Assembly: GCA_013396525.1 (NCBI GenBank)
Contig: VWYX01000341.1
Location: 322,311-386,310, forward strand
Direction of reading: 5' to 3'
DNA length: 64,000 nt
Source: Chaetorhynchus papuensis
Lineage: Eukaryota; Chordata; Aves; Passeriformes; Rhipiduridae
The translations under genes were made by a program, and so were the position numbers. Below, piece after piece: positions 37,226-48,000 of the stretch. Below the pieces are notes generated by a model that searched no databases, was not told where the DNA came from, and was given only the letters and a program-made list of their open reading frames with translations. Each line of letters begins with the position of its first letter. Within the stretch, counting starts at the first letter, position 1.

Positions 37226-38370
37226 ACTGAGTTGGGGATTTTTTTTTGTTGGTGGTGGTGGCTTTTTCATGGTGTTGGAGGAGCCCTGGCAGTTACAGAC
37301 AGATATGTAATCCTAACTTGCTATCAGGTAAATTTTTTGAAATGTGCTAAAAACCCCCAAGCCCCACACCTCTTGAATTGTGAAGCACAGAGACAAACAT
37401 GACATGACAGATACAAGTCAGTACAGTGTCTATAAGGACCAAAAAAGGGACTCTGTGTACCTACTACCAATCTCTGAGCTGGTTACACCAGACAGCACAA
37501 CCAAGCCTACCCAGGAGGTCCCACAACTCACTGTACAGCCAGGCAAGTAGCAAATTATTACCTCCCTGCTCCCCCATCCTCATCCCATGACCACTGAGAA
37601 GAGAATCATGAGAAGAATGCTGATAATGGTACAGCCAAATAATGTACGGGTTATACTGCTGTAGGGCAATCCAGCTCATCCCTGGACAATGTTGTTAAAC
37701 CAAGGGGAAATGTACATCTGGAAAAGAAAATCTTCAATACATATGGAACATAATGGTAGCCACACTGAAGCTCTGACTGGAGATTTTGTGTAGGTGCAAT
37801 GAGTGTCAGCCTCTCTTAGGTCAGCTTTTGGGATCTTTCTGCACACTGACTAAACAACAGTCTCTGTGCTGCAGGGTTCTTCTCATTCTCAATCAGCACA
37901 GTGACCTGTGCCTTTAATGGTAATACAGGACTTGGGGAGTTAAGACTTTGATGTTTCTAAAAGAATATATCTTAGCCAGAACTGAGCACTAATTTCACTT
38001 CTTCCCAGCTCTCTCCAGCTTTTTATGTAAATCTTTACATAAAGCCATTAAGAACAGAAAAAAAAAAAAGCTCTTTGGAAAATTATGCAGTGATATATTC
38101 TTGTGCAGCCAACACTCCCAGGGGAAAAAGTGAAAACTACACACAGCCTCCCACCCCTTTTTATTTCTTGTCAAAGATATTGCCTTTTTTGGCTTTTTTT
38201 ATATATACACAGAATGATGAACTGATATTTGTAGTTTAAATGTCTGGTTTAACTGCATGGTTTCCACCGTAACAGAAAGCTCTCACAAAATGTCAGGTTA
38301 GAAATAAAACCAAGCTCTAGAGGGATGAGGTGGGGAAGAAAGTAGAAGGTCCAACTGGCTGAAAAACAAA

Positions 38371-38432
38371 ATGGAAAAACGTGAGCAGAACGCAATGTAG
38401 ATCCATTTCCCAGCTCAGGCAGTGGTACTGGT
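38371..38432 (+). repeat. 62-base duplicated unit, copy A (downstream of LARGE1)
   Basis: Aligns without gaps to 42110-42171; by eye 51 of 62 bases agree, including 'atccattt', 'ctcaggcagtggt' and 'cagaa'. The two copies are in the same direction, 3.7 kb apart. I do not recognise the family. It could be a fragment of an old transposon or a local duplication. Confidence 0.7.
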
Positions 38433-38749
38433 ACATGGGGTTGTTTGGGGTTGGGGGTAGGGAGACAGACACATTTCTCACTGAGTTGTTTCTGTTTTCT
38501 CTATTAACATTGCAACAGAAATTACAAATAGCCCTGCAAGGGGTAGTGCACCTCATCTCTTCCTCCCATGTAAACACAACATTAATACTGAAGATAAAGA
38601 AAATGGCGAAAAGTCCAGTGTCTTGTTTTCTGCATTTTGCTTGTTAGGCTCCTGTTCGCCCTCCAGCGAACTCCTGTGTGTACCGATGCTGTGAACTTGA
38701 CCAGTCCACGTTCAAGCAAACACTCACTCAGATTCCCAACATATTCTTT

Positions 38750-39906
38750 TCTCCCCGTCCAATGGGGAGTTTATTCCTAACAGTTCTGCTCCTTTTAATT
38801 ATAAACTCCTTTAACGAAGTAGTTCTGAGACCTTGCAGCAGGCAGCAGGAGAGCATCAAGGCTACTAGTTGCCTTTTTACTAGTTTATATTCCCTGTTCA
38901 GCAAAGAAGTCCACTTAAAGCCTAAGGCCCAGTGCCTTCACGGATGGGCAGCACTGAAATGAGCCTACAAATCAGTATTCCCCTGGTACAATGCGCCTTA
39001 CAGGTAAAAATCCAATTCTTGCCTGAAAAAGATAAAGAGTTAGAGCTGGGCCCTTTATCTTATGAGACACATGTGAACAAGTCGCTCTGATGAAAACAGA
39101 CCTTAAACCGACAAGTTTTGGTCACTTTCTGGCAGAGCTACTGATCTTCTTTACTGGACCACCAAAACTGAAGATGGCAAAGAAACACAAGGGAGATATT
39201 TCCTTGGCAAGGAAAGGAGCAGCATTTAGGACTGGGGCAAAGACAGGGTGGGATATAGGGGACTTTCCTGATAAAACAATTAATTTGAGAATAAAAGACC
39301 AACCGATATCATGTATACAACTGAATCAGTAACACACCTTCTCAGGAGTGCAGTATTGTATAAGCGTCCCCTGTGTTTTCAAGGCTAATTCAGACCTTTG
39401 GCTCATCCTGCATTAACAAGGTCATCCATGTTAACAGGGCCCCTGTGAAAGTTCACAGGTCAAAGTTCCCTTTTAGAGTAGTGCAGATTTGAAATTCACA
39501 GGACAGCGACCCGAAGATCTTCCTTTACAGATAAAAAGCATGTCAAATTATTAAATAGCAACATGAAATCCTATATTCTGAAGGTCTGTCTGTGCTCTGC
39601 AGTCAAGAGAGCGGAGTGCAATCCCAGCCCCTGCCCAGTCCCCACCTTGGGTGGCTTGGAGGGCGCCCGGCCGGCCCCACTCGCAAACACCTCACGAATG
39701 CTAAAGCCGACAGGCCTGGGCTAGGCGGGGACGGGATGAATGAGCATAGTCCGAATGCGTGTCACTTCAAATTTCTACTGTTAGAACTGCCAAGTATGAT
39801 ATAAAAACAGAAAGTATTTCTCAGTTTGGAGCTTGAAGACCGGGCCCCAAACGCCGGGTGGCTCTCGCCTCGCTGTCCCCGTCGGCCACGCGCGGGTTCC
39901 ACGGTG
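38750..39906 (-). other. LARGE1: Probable LARGE1 3' UTR
   Basis: Below the stop codon the minus strand shows no further LARGE1 coding sequence. The first poly(A) signals met going downstream are ATTAAA (complement of 38794-38799) and AATAAA (complement of 38770-38775). Roughly 20-60 bases past the second, the minus strand becomes GT-rich (complement of 38711-38741), as expected of a cleavage/polyadenylation region. This would give a 3' UTR of about 1.15 kb. The first 150 bases next to the stop and a block at 39650-39740 are CpG-rich, the rest is AT-rich. The end point is inference; a more distal site further toward position 1 cannot be excluded. Confidence 0.45.
38770..38775 (-). terminator. 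Candidate LARGE1 polyadenylation signal AATAAA
   Basis: The plus strand reads tttatt, so the minus strand carries a canonical AATAAA about 1.13 kb past the LARGE1 stop codon. A weaker ATTAAA lies 24 bases before it, and a GT-rich stretch follows it on the minus strand. I found no other canonical signal between the stop codon and this point. Confidence 0.45.
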
Positions 39907-40104
39907 CTAACTGTTGTTCTCTGCCGTGAGATATTTGAGGGCTGCGAAGCCGTAGTGGCGCGACATGTCCTGCTGGAACTCCTCCTTGAGCGTCTTGAGA
40001 CAGATGCGGTATTGCTTGTTGGAGCGGAACTTGGTGATGTCGAAGCTGGGCGCGTGCGGCATGTGGATCATGTAGGCGTTGGGCAGCACCGTGAACTCGT
40101 ACTC
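39907..40104 (-). CDS. LARGE1: LARGE1 terminal coding exon, residues ~692-756 and stop
   Basis: This is the last coding exon, 65 codons plus TAG (39909-39907). It follows a CCGCAG acceptor in phase 0. It starts EYEFTVLPNAYMIHMPHAPS, continues FDITKFRSNKQYRICLKTLK and EEFQQDMSRHYGFAALKYLT, and ends AENNS, the conserved C-terminus of LARGE1. The His-Met-Pro-His-Ala-Pro segment is part of the active-site wall of the GT49 domain, where a histidine completes metal coordination in related GT-A enzymes (family knowledge, not shown here). Open frame above 40104 belongs to the intron. The exon and the sequence just beyond the stop are unusually CpG-rich. Confidence 0.96.
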   Translation of the reverse strand, partial: EYEFTVLPNAYMIHMPHAPSFDITKFRSNKQYRICLKTLKEEFQQDMSRHYGFAALKYLTAENNS

Positions 40105-40296
40105 CTGCGGGACAAACACACGGCTGTGAGGGGGATCCCAGCCTCCTGCACCTCCAGCCAAATGTGCTCCACCATGCCACAGCGCAGTCTGTGTCTCAGG
40201 AGCAACAAACCCATCAGGGATCTCAAATAAGCTGCCTTTTTCTTTCAAGCAGCTTTTTCTTGGTTTTGTGAAAGATCTACTTTCTCTTTTTGTAAA

Positions 40297-40463
40297 ATCA
40301 TAGAATTGGTTGGGTTGGAAGGCACCTTTAAAGATAATCCAGACCAACCTCCCTGCAACGAGCAGGGACATCTTCAGCTAGATCAGGTTGCCAGACCCTC
40401 ATCCAACCTGACCTTGCACGTTTCCAGGGATGGTGCATCCACCACCCCTCTGGATAACTTCCC
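40297..40463 (-). mobile_element. CR1 LINE 3' part, left of the LTR insertion
   Basis: The plus strand shows 'atcatagaattggttgggtt', 'ctccctgcaacgagcaggga' and 'tccagggatggtgcatccac', the standard CR1 3' end. The element stops abruptly at the target-site duplication of the LTR at 40464 and resumes at 40849 with 'cagtgttttaccatcctcac'. The LTR therefore landed in an existing CR1. Confidence 0.9.
40458..40463. repeat. Left target-site duplication of the intronic LTR
   Basis: CTTCCC directly before the LTR; the identical CTTCCC follows the LTR at 40843-40848. With one copy and the LTR removed, the host CR1 sequence becomes continuous. Confidence 0.8.
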
Positions 40464-40842
40464 TGTAGTATTCATGCTGGGGCCAGGACTTCACACAAGA
40501 TGGAGAGGTGCAAAGACGTTTATTGCACAGTTTCCATTACCTAAATACTAGTCCATAAACAGGATATAACCTCATATAAACAGGAAGAATAAATCCCAGA
40601 GTATCTTCCATTCACCTGGGGTATTGCCTAGATATTACCTATTATGGTAATAGGTAAACAATACCCAATAAGGTTACAAACCACAATCTTCCCACACAAT
40701 TGGTCAAGAAGGCCACTAACCCATAATCCTCCTTTCCAGCCCATCTCAGGTGACCTGGATGTGTTTCCATGGTTACCTCTGGGCCTCGGGAAGAGGCTTA
40801 TTCTAGGCCTGCTTTTTATAACACCTATGGTGTAACCCTACA
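40464..40842 (-). mobile_element. Solo LTR inserted in a CR1 within the last LARGE1 intron
   Basis: A 379-base unit starts TGTAG and ends CTACA, with TG...CA ends and a 5-base perfect inverted repeat, flanked by a 6-base direct duplication CTTCCC at 40458-40463 and 40843-40848. A 6-base duplication is typical of class II (ERVK-like) insertions. It interrupts a CR1 whose sequence resumes immediately after the second duplication. On the minus strand it shows a TATA-like TTTATATGAG (complement near 40572-40581) and AATAAA (complement of 40519-40524) about 55 bases before the end, so the LTR is best read on the minus strand, the same direction as LARGE1. An AATAAA is also present in the other direction at 40588-40593. 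No internal retroviral genes are present. Confidence 0.82.
40619..40666. repeat. Two-tier inverted repeat inside the intronic LTR
   Basis: Inner arms TTACCTATTA (40635-40644) and TAATAGGTAA (40648-40657) pair perfectly around 3 bases; outer arms GGGTATTG (40619-40626) and CAATACCC (40659-40666) pair perfectly too. It lies in the U3-like part of the LTR. Confidence 0.85.
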
Positions 40843-40848
40843 CTTCCC

Positions 40849-40876
40849 CAGTGTTTTACCATCCTCACGGTAGAAA
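40849..40876 (-). mobile_element. CR1 LINE, continuation right of the LTR insertion
   Basis: About 28 bases, beginning CAGTGTTTTACCATCCTCAC, continue the CR1 interrupted at 40463; in intact copies this block directly follows 'ctgttc' (compare 55883 onwards). Beyond about 40876 similarity fades. Confidence 0.75.
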
Positions 40877-42109
40877 AACCCAACTGTTTTAAAATATTTT
40901 ACTCCATATAAGCCAAATAATGGGGAAATGGTACAAAAGGCACACCTGAAGCCATGTCTGGCACAAAGATTTTTCAGTAGTGTGCTTGCAACAACACAGC
41001 TGTGACTACACAGCACGAGTCTCAAGTGTCCATGCAAAACAAGGCTTTGCCCCTACAAATTATCTTGCTCGGGATGCTAGAATAAGCTACATTTACAAAG
41101 GCAAAACTGCACGGCATATGTTGCTTTGCCTATAGACTAATATACTTACACAGACAGAACTGTCCAAAACTATTTATAAACCTGAAATGAGGGGAGAATA
41201 TGACATCATTTATAGGCAATGCGTGAAAATGAACCTGCTAATTCCATATGCTTTGAGATGTTTTTACGCAAATTAAGTTCTCCTTCACGAAGTTTGAGAC
41301 ACTGTGCTAACTCTCCTTCTCCTGTAAAACTACTTCACTAATTCTGTTTATATCTGACCAAGTTCTTTGACAATTTTTGTTGTTAAAAAAATGATGGTTA
41401 ATTTAAGTCTCAATTATTCCTGTTAGATTCTTTCAATTTTTACAGGTAATTATATGATCATTAGAGCAAAGCCAGAAAAAGCCTGATTCTTATTACAAGC
41501 TGAAAGTTCACTAGCACAGGATATGCAACAAGCAGGTATCTTCTGCAAGGAACTGGGTAAGGGATGTGAACCTCATTATCCCTATATAGCTAAGCAAAGT
41601 ACCTTAACCCCTTTTTTCATATGGAATTTCAAGAAATCTGAGTTATATTGGATGCAAATTACAAAGAAACTTTGAAGCTTCCACAGGCAAATTTCCTATT
41701 TTCTCACACAGTTTCTGTCTATAGCTGGTTCTGGATTGACTCATTAACCTTCTCTACATAAGACACTGGTCAGGGAAGGAACAGCCACACAGTACACTGG
41801 CTTTACAGGAAGTGGTGCCCAACTTCCCCTCCCCCTGGTTTGCAATGTCCAGTCATTGGTAGATTTAGGAGTCTGTGCAGAGACAAAGAATATTTGCAGC
41901 AGAGGCAGAGTACTCCTAAATACTTTAGTAGGGAAAGAGATTTATGGGAAAAAACACACTTGAGCTGGTAAACCTGAGTGTTTCACCTGCAAGTGTTTTT
42001 TCACCTAACAATCTGTGATGAAGCCAGGGAAGACTGAAAGCTGCCAGGTTACAATGCTACCAGAAATCAAATATTTGAGCTATAGAGCCGAAAATGAAGC
42101 CAAATTAGG

Positions 42110-42171
42110 ATGGAAAAAAGCGAACAGAAGGCAACGTGGATCCATTTTGCAACTCAGGCAGTGGTGTTGGT
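42110..42171 (+). repeat. 62-base duplicated unit, copy B (last LARGE1 intron)
   Basis: Partner of 38371-38432 (51 of 62 bases identical, no gaps). It lies inside the last LARGE1 intron while the other copy is beyond the probable transcript end. Sequence similarity fades on both sides, although 'gccgaaaatgaagccaaatt' upstream loosely resembles the upstream flank of copy A. Confidence 0.7.
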
Positions 42172-44094
42172 GAGCCTGAAGTAGAGCTCAGGCTGCAGTG
42201 CCTTCCCAGAGACACCCATGAAGCAGCAGCACGTGCTGGACAGCTGAGTGCAGATGCAGCTCCTTCCTCCTTATGAGAATGCCCGTTCCCTGGCAGTGCT
42301 AAAGTGGTAAATCTTTGTGCCAATTTACAATCTTGTCATATATGTGAAGGGGGTCCTCTGAGCTTCTGTCTGGAGTGAAAAATGTATAGCAAGAGCAAAA
42401 TAATCTGATGCTCACAGGCAGAATTTATTCAGCTGGAAGATGCTTAGGACTAATGGCGAGCCAAATGCAAAAACAAAAGGCTGGCACCATGGAGTGAGGA
42501 GAGCTGATAAACTACAAACTACAGAAAATATCTCCAAGGGACCTTAAAACTATGGGCTGGAGCTGCAGAGGAAGATGCATCCCCCTCATACAATCTTTTC
42601 TTTGTTCTCTGTTTGCATCTCAAGTCTGTAATACTGCAGGTCAGGGACTGCCTACACTCTGCAGTGCAAACTGTTCAGCACAGCAGCGCTCCCATCCCTC
42701 TGAATGGCCTTCAGGCACAAAAAACCTTATAAAAAATTGTGATTCTGCTGCTAATAATCCCCTTTGAAATATGCTGGGCTAGGGTCCTGGAAAATGGGGT
42801 GCTCATGGCCTGGTTCCATAGTCACTGGAAAAGTAGGGAAAGGTTTCCTAATGACATGGAAACCTCAGTTGAGAAGGCAGCATCTGTCCCCATCTCCTAG
42901 ATTACCAGTTCTTTAGATGGAGACTGGCATTATGTGTGTATTTGTACAGCTTCCAGCTCAGAGGACACCTGCATGCTCCCAGCACAACAGTGACGATTAT
43001 CTCCACGCCATGTCCTGCTCTGAGGGACAGCAGTGGCACAGACTCTTGGAAAGGGGTCTGGAACAGACCTCTCGACAGACTCTGCAGTTGTGAGGAGCAG
43101 TGAAATAACTGAGAAGCTGCTCTGCCTGCTGGTAATGAAGCCAGCCAAGCAGCTGGCAGCAACCTGATCTGTGCACACCCCAAAGCACAGGAATGCCACA
43201 GGGGAAGGAGCTGTGCCATCCCATGTCTCCTCCAGGCTCATTTTGTGGGAGAACCTGCCAATATCCAGGTTGGTACAGAGGAAAATGGAACTTCTTTTGA
43301 ATGTGATAATGTATTCAATGCTGGAAGAGCAAGAAAAACAATTTCCCAGAGTTAATTCCAACCCAATGGTCATTTAAAATAATTGTGCTATGATCAACTT
43401 TGAAGAATGTTTCCATTTCCCATGTGTGAATCTCTGTGCTGGGCAGACGCCTCTGAACAGAAGAGTTAAATCCTGAGTGCTACATAAGAGCTGCCACTGG
43501 GAACATAAGCCTTGTTACCCATATTAACAAATAATAAACCATTACCTTGGCACTCTCCACAACTGATGGTTAATTGATTAGTGCTTGGAAAGTGCACCGG
43601 AAAATTACAGTACTATAGGAGAGCAAAGTATTATTAACATTAATATAAGGGATAATTTTTTTCCAGTCTGTAATAATTTTTTCTCAGCACAAGTAGGTTC
43701 AAATTCGTTGGGAATGCCCTCGGCAAGCAGAGGGCAAACAGTGGCTGCCAGCCCAAGGTGACCATGTGGTTTTGAAAGCACAGGCAGAAAATATTCCTCC
43801 CATAAATGCCTGCACACAAATACACTGTAGGCCACGCCCCAGAGACACAATCTCCCACTAACTTGCTCCAAGCCTTGTGATGCTGTGTTTCACATAAGCT
43901 GGTAAGACTTGAGCAGAGAAGGACCTGCTGTATTCCAGATTCATAGCAGAAGCTATCACTGGAGGATACAGATCATCAAAACCTATTTTTACGGTTAGCT
44001 TGATATGCTACCAGTTCAAACACTGGGTTTGAAACCAAACTGAAAAAAACTACAACAAACAAAAAACTAAAAAGAAATGCCATGACCCAGACCT

Positions 44095-44165
44095 TGCTGA
44101 TTAGCACAGTGGGTAGCTCCCCATCCAAAAACAGCAGGGCGATGCAAATCCCGCCATTTCAGTGA
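44095..44165 (+). repeat. Possible tRNA-derived SINE remnant
   Basis: TAGCACAGTGGG (44102-44113) matches the RNA polymerase III A-box consensus TRGCNNAGYNGG at all positions. GATGCAAATCC (44141-44151) matches 8 of 11 bases of the B box GGTTCGANTCC at nearly tRNA-like spacing. The acceptor stem does not pair, so it is not a functional tRNA. An old MIR-like or other amniote SINE is possible; chance cannot be excluded. Confidence 0.3.
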
Positions 44166-44893
44166 GCAGCAGCACTGGGCTCCCATGGAGCCACAGTCAC
44201 TGCCAGCCTCTAAGATCTAGGTTGGCAGCAGGGAACTTGGCAACTCGGAGAGCTCTGGTGCCAGTCTGGGACTCCTGAGCTTTCTCTGCATCCTTATTCT
44301 TATAAATTCTGCCCAGCAGCTTCATACCGAGTCACAGATCCAAGAAGCAGGTAGCCCAAGGCTCAAGTACCTGGATCCTTTAGGGTCTGCTCCACAGCCC
44401 CAGACTTTGGAAATGTAAAGACTTAGACTTTGCAGAAATGTGCTGTAAATCCCAGCCAGAAATTAAAGATGCTTGCCTTGAATTCAATCAAGATTGGTTT
44501 TTGAATTCTAAACCAGCATTTGGGACTCACAAATCTCTATTTAACTGAAAAAAATCCAGCAAGGTCTACATGTTCCCTAATAAGTGATGGGATTGGCAAC
44601 AACTGCTGCAGTGCTCCGGTCAGGAGGCAAGCACTACAGGGGTTGTGCCTGTGCGAAACAATGAATTTCTTAGAACTGACAAATAAATTTACTCAGACTC
44701 AGTTCTTCATTTAATACTTGACAAGCATTAAACCGAGTGTTCCCAACTCAAGCAGCACTCATTAAGGAGCTCAGTAAGGCCAGGTGACCGCTTTGGTGAT
44801 GCAAAGCACGACCCCTTCCTCCAGGACACAGATCTCGTGGCAACAAACCCGCTGCAGAGCCCTGGCTGAGATACCCGTGTGTCATCTCCTCAC

Positions 44894-45089
44894 CTGTGCA
44901 TCCAGTTCCATGATGTGAGCTACTTTGTTCCAGCCAAAGCCAACGAAGCGCCTGTCATACTCCGGGCAGTCCTTCCTCACGACGACGTACGGCTCAAAGT
45001 CTGCTTCCCACTCCACGCGGTAGGGGGTGGTGGCTGTTCGCCACTTGGCAAAATTTGTTGGCGCGTGCCCCTTCGTCCAGACGTGGTAC
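44894..45089 (-). CDS. LARGE1: LARGE1 coding exon (second from last), residues ~626-691
   Basis: This exon of 196 bases begins with the last base of a split Arg codon after a CTTCAG acceptor. It encodes YHVWTKGHAPTNFAKW, RTATTPYRVEWEADFEPYVV and VRKDCPEYDRRFVGFGWNKV, then AHIMELDAQ. It ends in phase 0 at CAG|GTGAGG. The GHAPTNFAKW and DRRFVGFGWNK segments are hallmark motifs of the GT49 domain; the region around the second is thought to shape the acceptor site. The exon is intact. Upstream Met-led reading frame to 45127 is intronic (the acceptor AG is at 45090-45091). Base composition is GC- and CpG-richer than the surrounding intron, as expected for an avian coding exon. Confidence 0.94.
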
Positions 45090-48000
45090 CTGAAGCAGAC
45101 ACAAACGGCAGGGACGTGGGGAGGCAATTAGACAGAAAGCATCCTGGCGAGGCAACAAAACACTACCTGCTAGATGAAATGCTCAGAAATAAGGACATTA
45201 GCTTACAGTTCACATCATCATTTTCAGGACGCGTCGGAGGCAATTTCCAGGACTGTTTCCAGCGCGCCTCCCGGAGCTCAATGCTTAAACACATCTAGTT
45301 GGTGAAGGATAGTGTGAAAACAGTACCTCATGCTAATGTGAGAAACAATTACACAGTACCCTGTCAGTTCATCTGCACTGCAAGTGCTGTGTCTTATTCC
45401 TAGCAACCAAGCAGCTGCATCGGTCGGTGCTCTAAAATTGGTGTGGAAATCTGCAGCTCAGACAAGGCCCCTAAAATTAGCTATTTCCCCACCATGGTGA
45501 CATTCATGATCTGTTTTATAGGCAATTTTATAATTTGCATGAGAGACACCTGCAGCTCTGGATAGATGTTGCTTTTTATTAATTACAGTTATTACTATGG
45601 CAGGAACCAAGATGCGTAATTACATAAATAAGTAAAATATTACATAAAAGCTTTCTGCTATAAGTTCTACATTGTGGGGAGTACTCCTGTGATCCTCAGA
45701 AAGGTAATCAATTTGATTTACAGAAAAAGATCCTTTTATGTTTTGTTAATCTTGTTTAGGTCACAGCAGGTCTCTTCCTAGCACAGCTTGAATGCACCCC
45801 ATTAGTGCCAGGGTCAATGACTCTCTCGCCCACTTATTCTCACACTTCTCCAAAAATCAACGAGACAAGCTCTTTCTGCAGATTCACAGATTAATTAATG
45901 AAACAAAGGCATAGCAGGTATCTGTATTACACCACTGAGATAGATATGCAACAGAAAGGACAAAACAAATATCCTGCCAATTTGTAAAGTAAGGTACATT
46001 GAATTCAGAGGGATGACTCACATGCTAAAAGTGAAGGGATCTGAGCATTAAATATTGCAAAATTACAACATGACGTAATGTTTCCATCCCAGAAATTCTC
46101 ATAACATTCTAAACCATTGCTAAAAACAGGAATTTAAAATCAGAACCCAGGAGTTTTCATTTGGACATATTTGTATGGCTTGTAACAGGAGAATCAGAGG
46201 TGCTCAGCTTTGCTGACTCTCTGTTCAGGGCAGTGAAGGAAGACTGAATTATTAGGATGGCACTGAGGTCACAAGTAATGTATGGTTCTTTGTATGCTGC
46301 ACTTCTAAACTGTAAACAGGTTGCATCACTTTCAGATATCTCACCTTCTGTAAAACAAAACCCGTCTGTATTCAAAAAACTGACAGTGAAATAGTTCCCC
46401 AGAGATTATCAGAAAGCAGTGCCAGATTCACAAAGATGCCTATAATCCTTAACACCCTCTGGAATCATCACTAAAAAACCTATCCCTTTTCCTGGCCTCT
46501 TTTGGAGATGAGTGGCTAACCTACCCAGTCACTGATAGTGTGCAGCTATCTATGCTGGAAAAAAAAACCCAACAGTCACAATGTTAAGTTTAAAATGATA
46601 TAGGATTGTGGAGGGTGCTGTATCTTCTAAAATCCTACCTCCGGCATTTTGAAATTAATTATGATAATAATAATAATAATGACTGCTAAACACTTAGGAA
46701 GTGATTTGTATCTTCAAAGCCCCATACAAACTTTGGTTAATTGAGAGATTCCTGCAGAGAAGCAGACAAATGCTGCTGTTATTCTAGTAACAGTCTCCCA
46801 CTGATTTAAACAGGGGTAACTGGATCCTAACCATAAAAAGAATTCAATCTCTTTCCACCCTTTTTGGAGGTATCAGTGTAAGCACCTATAGAAGCTCAAG
46901 TACAACCTCTGTGAGTCAAGAGAGCAAACTAGCAGGGAAAAATAAATAATTGGGAAGAGACAATTAAGGGAAAATATGGAACTGGGATTGCAGAGACAAA
47001 ACAAAGCTGAAAGGAAGGAGTAGACTTGATTGTACAAAACCAAATAACAACAGAGATTATTTACTTGCCTCTTCAGAGTGATTAATGTGAGTGGAAGGAA
47101 AGAGAAAGGCAGAAGGATGGCTAAGGTCCAGACAAAGAGGTAAATGAGTACAGGATGCTCAGATGAGGTGTGCACACAGTAGTGACAGAGGAGTAATTAG
47201 ACTGAAAACAGGAGTTGTGAGAGGATTATCGGATTACACACACATCTGTACATACAATACATATGGGTTCAAACTCAGATAATCTGCTGGAACTAGGTCT
47301 TGGTCCATGGCTGATTACATGAACCGTACTGCAAAGGAAGATAAGCAGGCACCACTCCACGGGGGTCCACAGAGAGGAAGCTCCCGTTAAAGGATGAGTC
47401 GTTTCCAACAGACTTTACTGTTGGTGATGCAGTTGTGAAGAGAGGTTCACTGCCTACACTGGTCTTCCATCTCACAGGACAAATGAATAAATGTAATTTT
47501 CTGCTCAAGGCCTTCTCACTCAAGACTTAAACAGACATTGAATTTTAAGGCCACACTTAGTCTGAGTCTCTGGAGAACTTTGTGAAAATTGTGAACAACG
47601 TATTTTTCACTACACTGGCTATTTTGACAAATCTAAACCAAGTAATTCGATCTCCCTAAAATCACAATGAGTTTCTTTCCCATGGTTCATGGAAAACAAC
47701 TGGAACACACCACATGCCTTCCTCCTCCACTTTGGAGCCAATGTTTCATTTTACTTGTGTTACCAATTGCTTTTATTTTAAATAAAATATCAAAACTATA
47801 GTAAACTTTGCTAAAGCTAGCAAAATGAAGTAGTTATTCTTCTCAGTGTTCTTCCTCCCTGCCTTGTCCCCTTAAGCTTCCTGTTTCAGTGAGAAAGATG
47901 ATTTGATGAAGGAAGAACTTTCCCAGTTCTGTTCCCACATACGTAAACATTTGCTGGATTGTGGATGCAATCAGTTAATTAGTTAATCAGTCGCTGCTTT

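Larger units (their letters stand above)
40105..44893 (-). other. Last intron of LARGE1
   Basis: GT-AG intron of 4789 bases (donor GTGAGG at the 44893 end, acceptor CCGCAG at the 40105 end). It contains a CR1 fragment (40297-40463 and 40849 to about 40876) split by a solo LTR (40464-40842), one copy of a 62-base duplicated unit (42110-42171) and a possible tRNA-like SINE remnant (44095-44165). The remainder shows nothing I recognise. Confidence 0.85.

Noticed and set aside
1..38700. Exons of SYN3, the expected neighbour in mammals
   Set aside because: No synapsin-like peptide was seen in any frame; the neighbour is probably beyond position 1.
39821..40230. Open frames on both strands overlapping the last LARGE1 exon
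   Set aside because: They are other frames of the GC-rich terminal exon and adjacent intron; the LARGE1 frame alone has family similarity and proper splice sites.
43724..43737. Further CTCF-like match in the last LARGE1 intron
   Set aside because: Only 12 of 14 consensus positions agree, which is expected by chance several times in a window of this size.
44102..44151. Functional tRNA gene
   Set aside because: A and B boxes are suggestive, but the acceptor stem does not pair and there is no terminator T run at the right distance.
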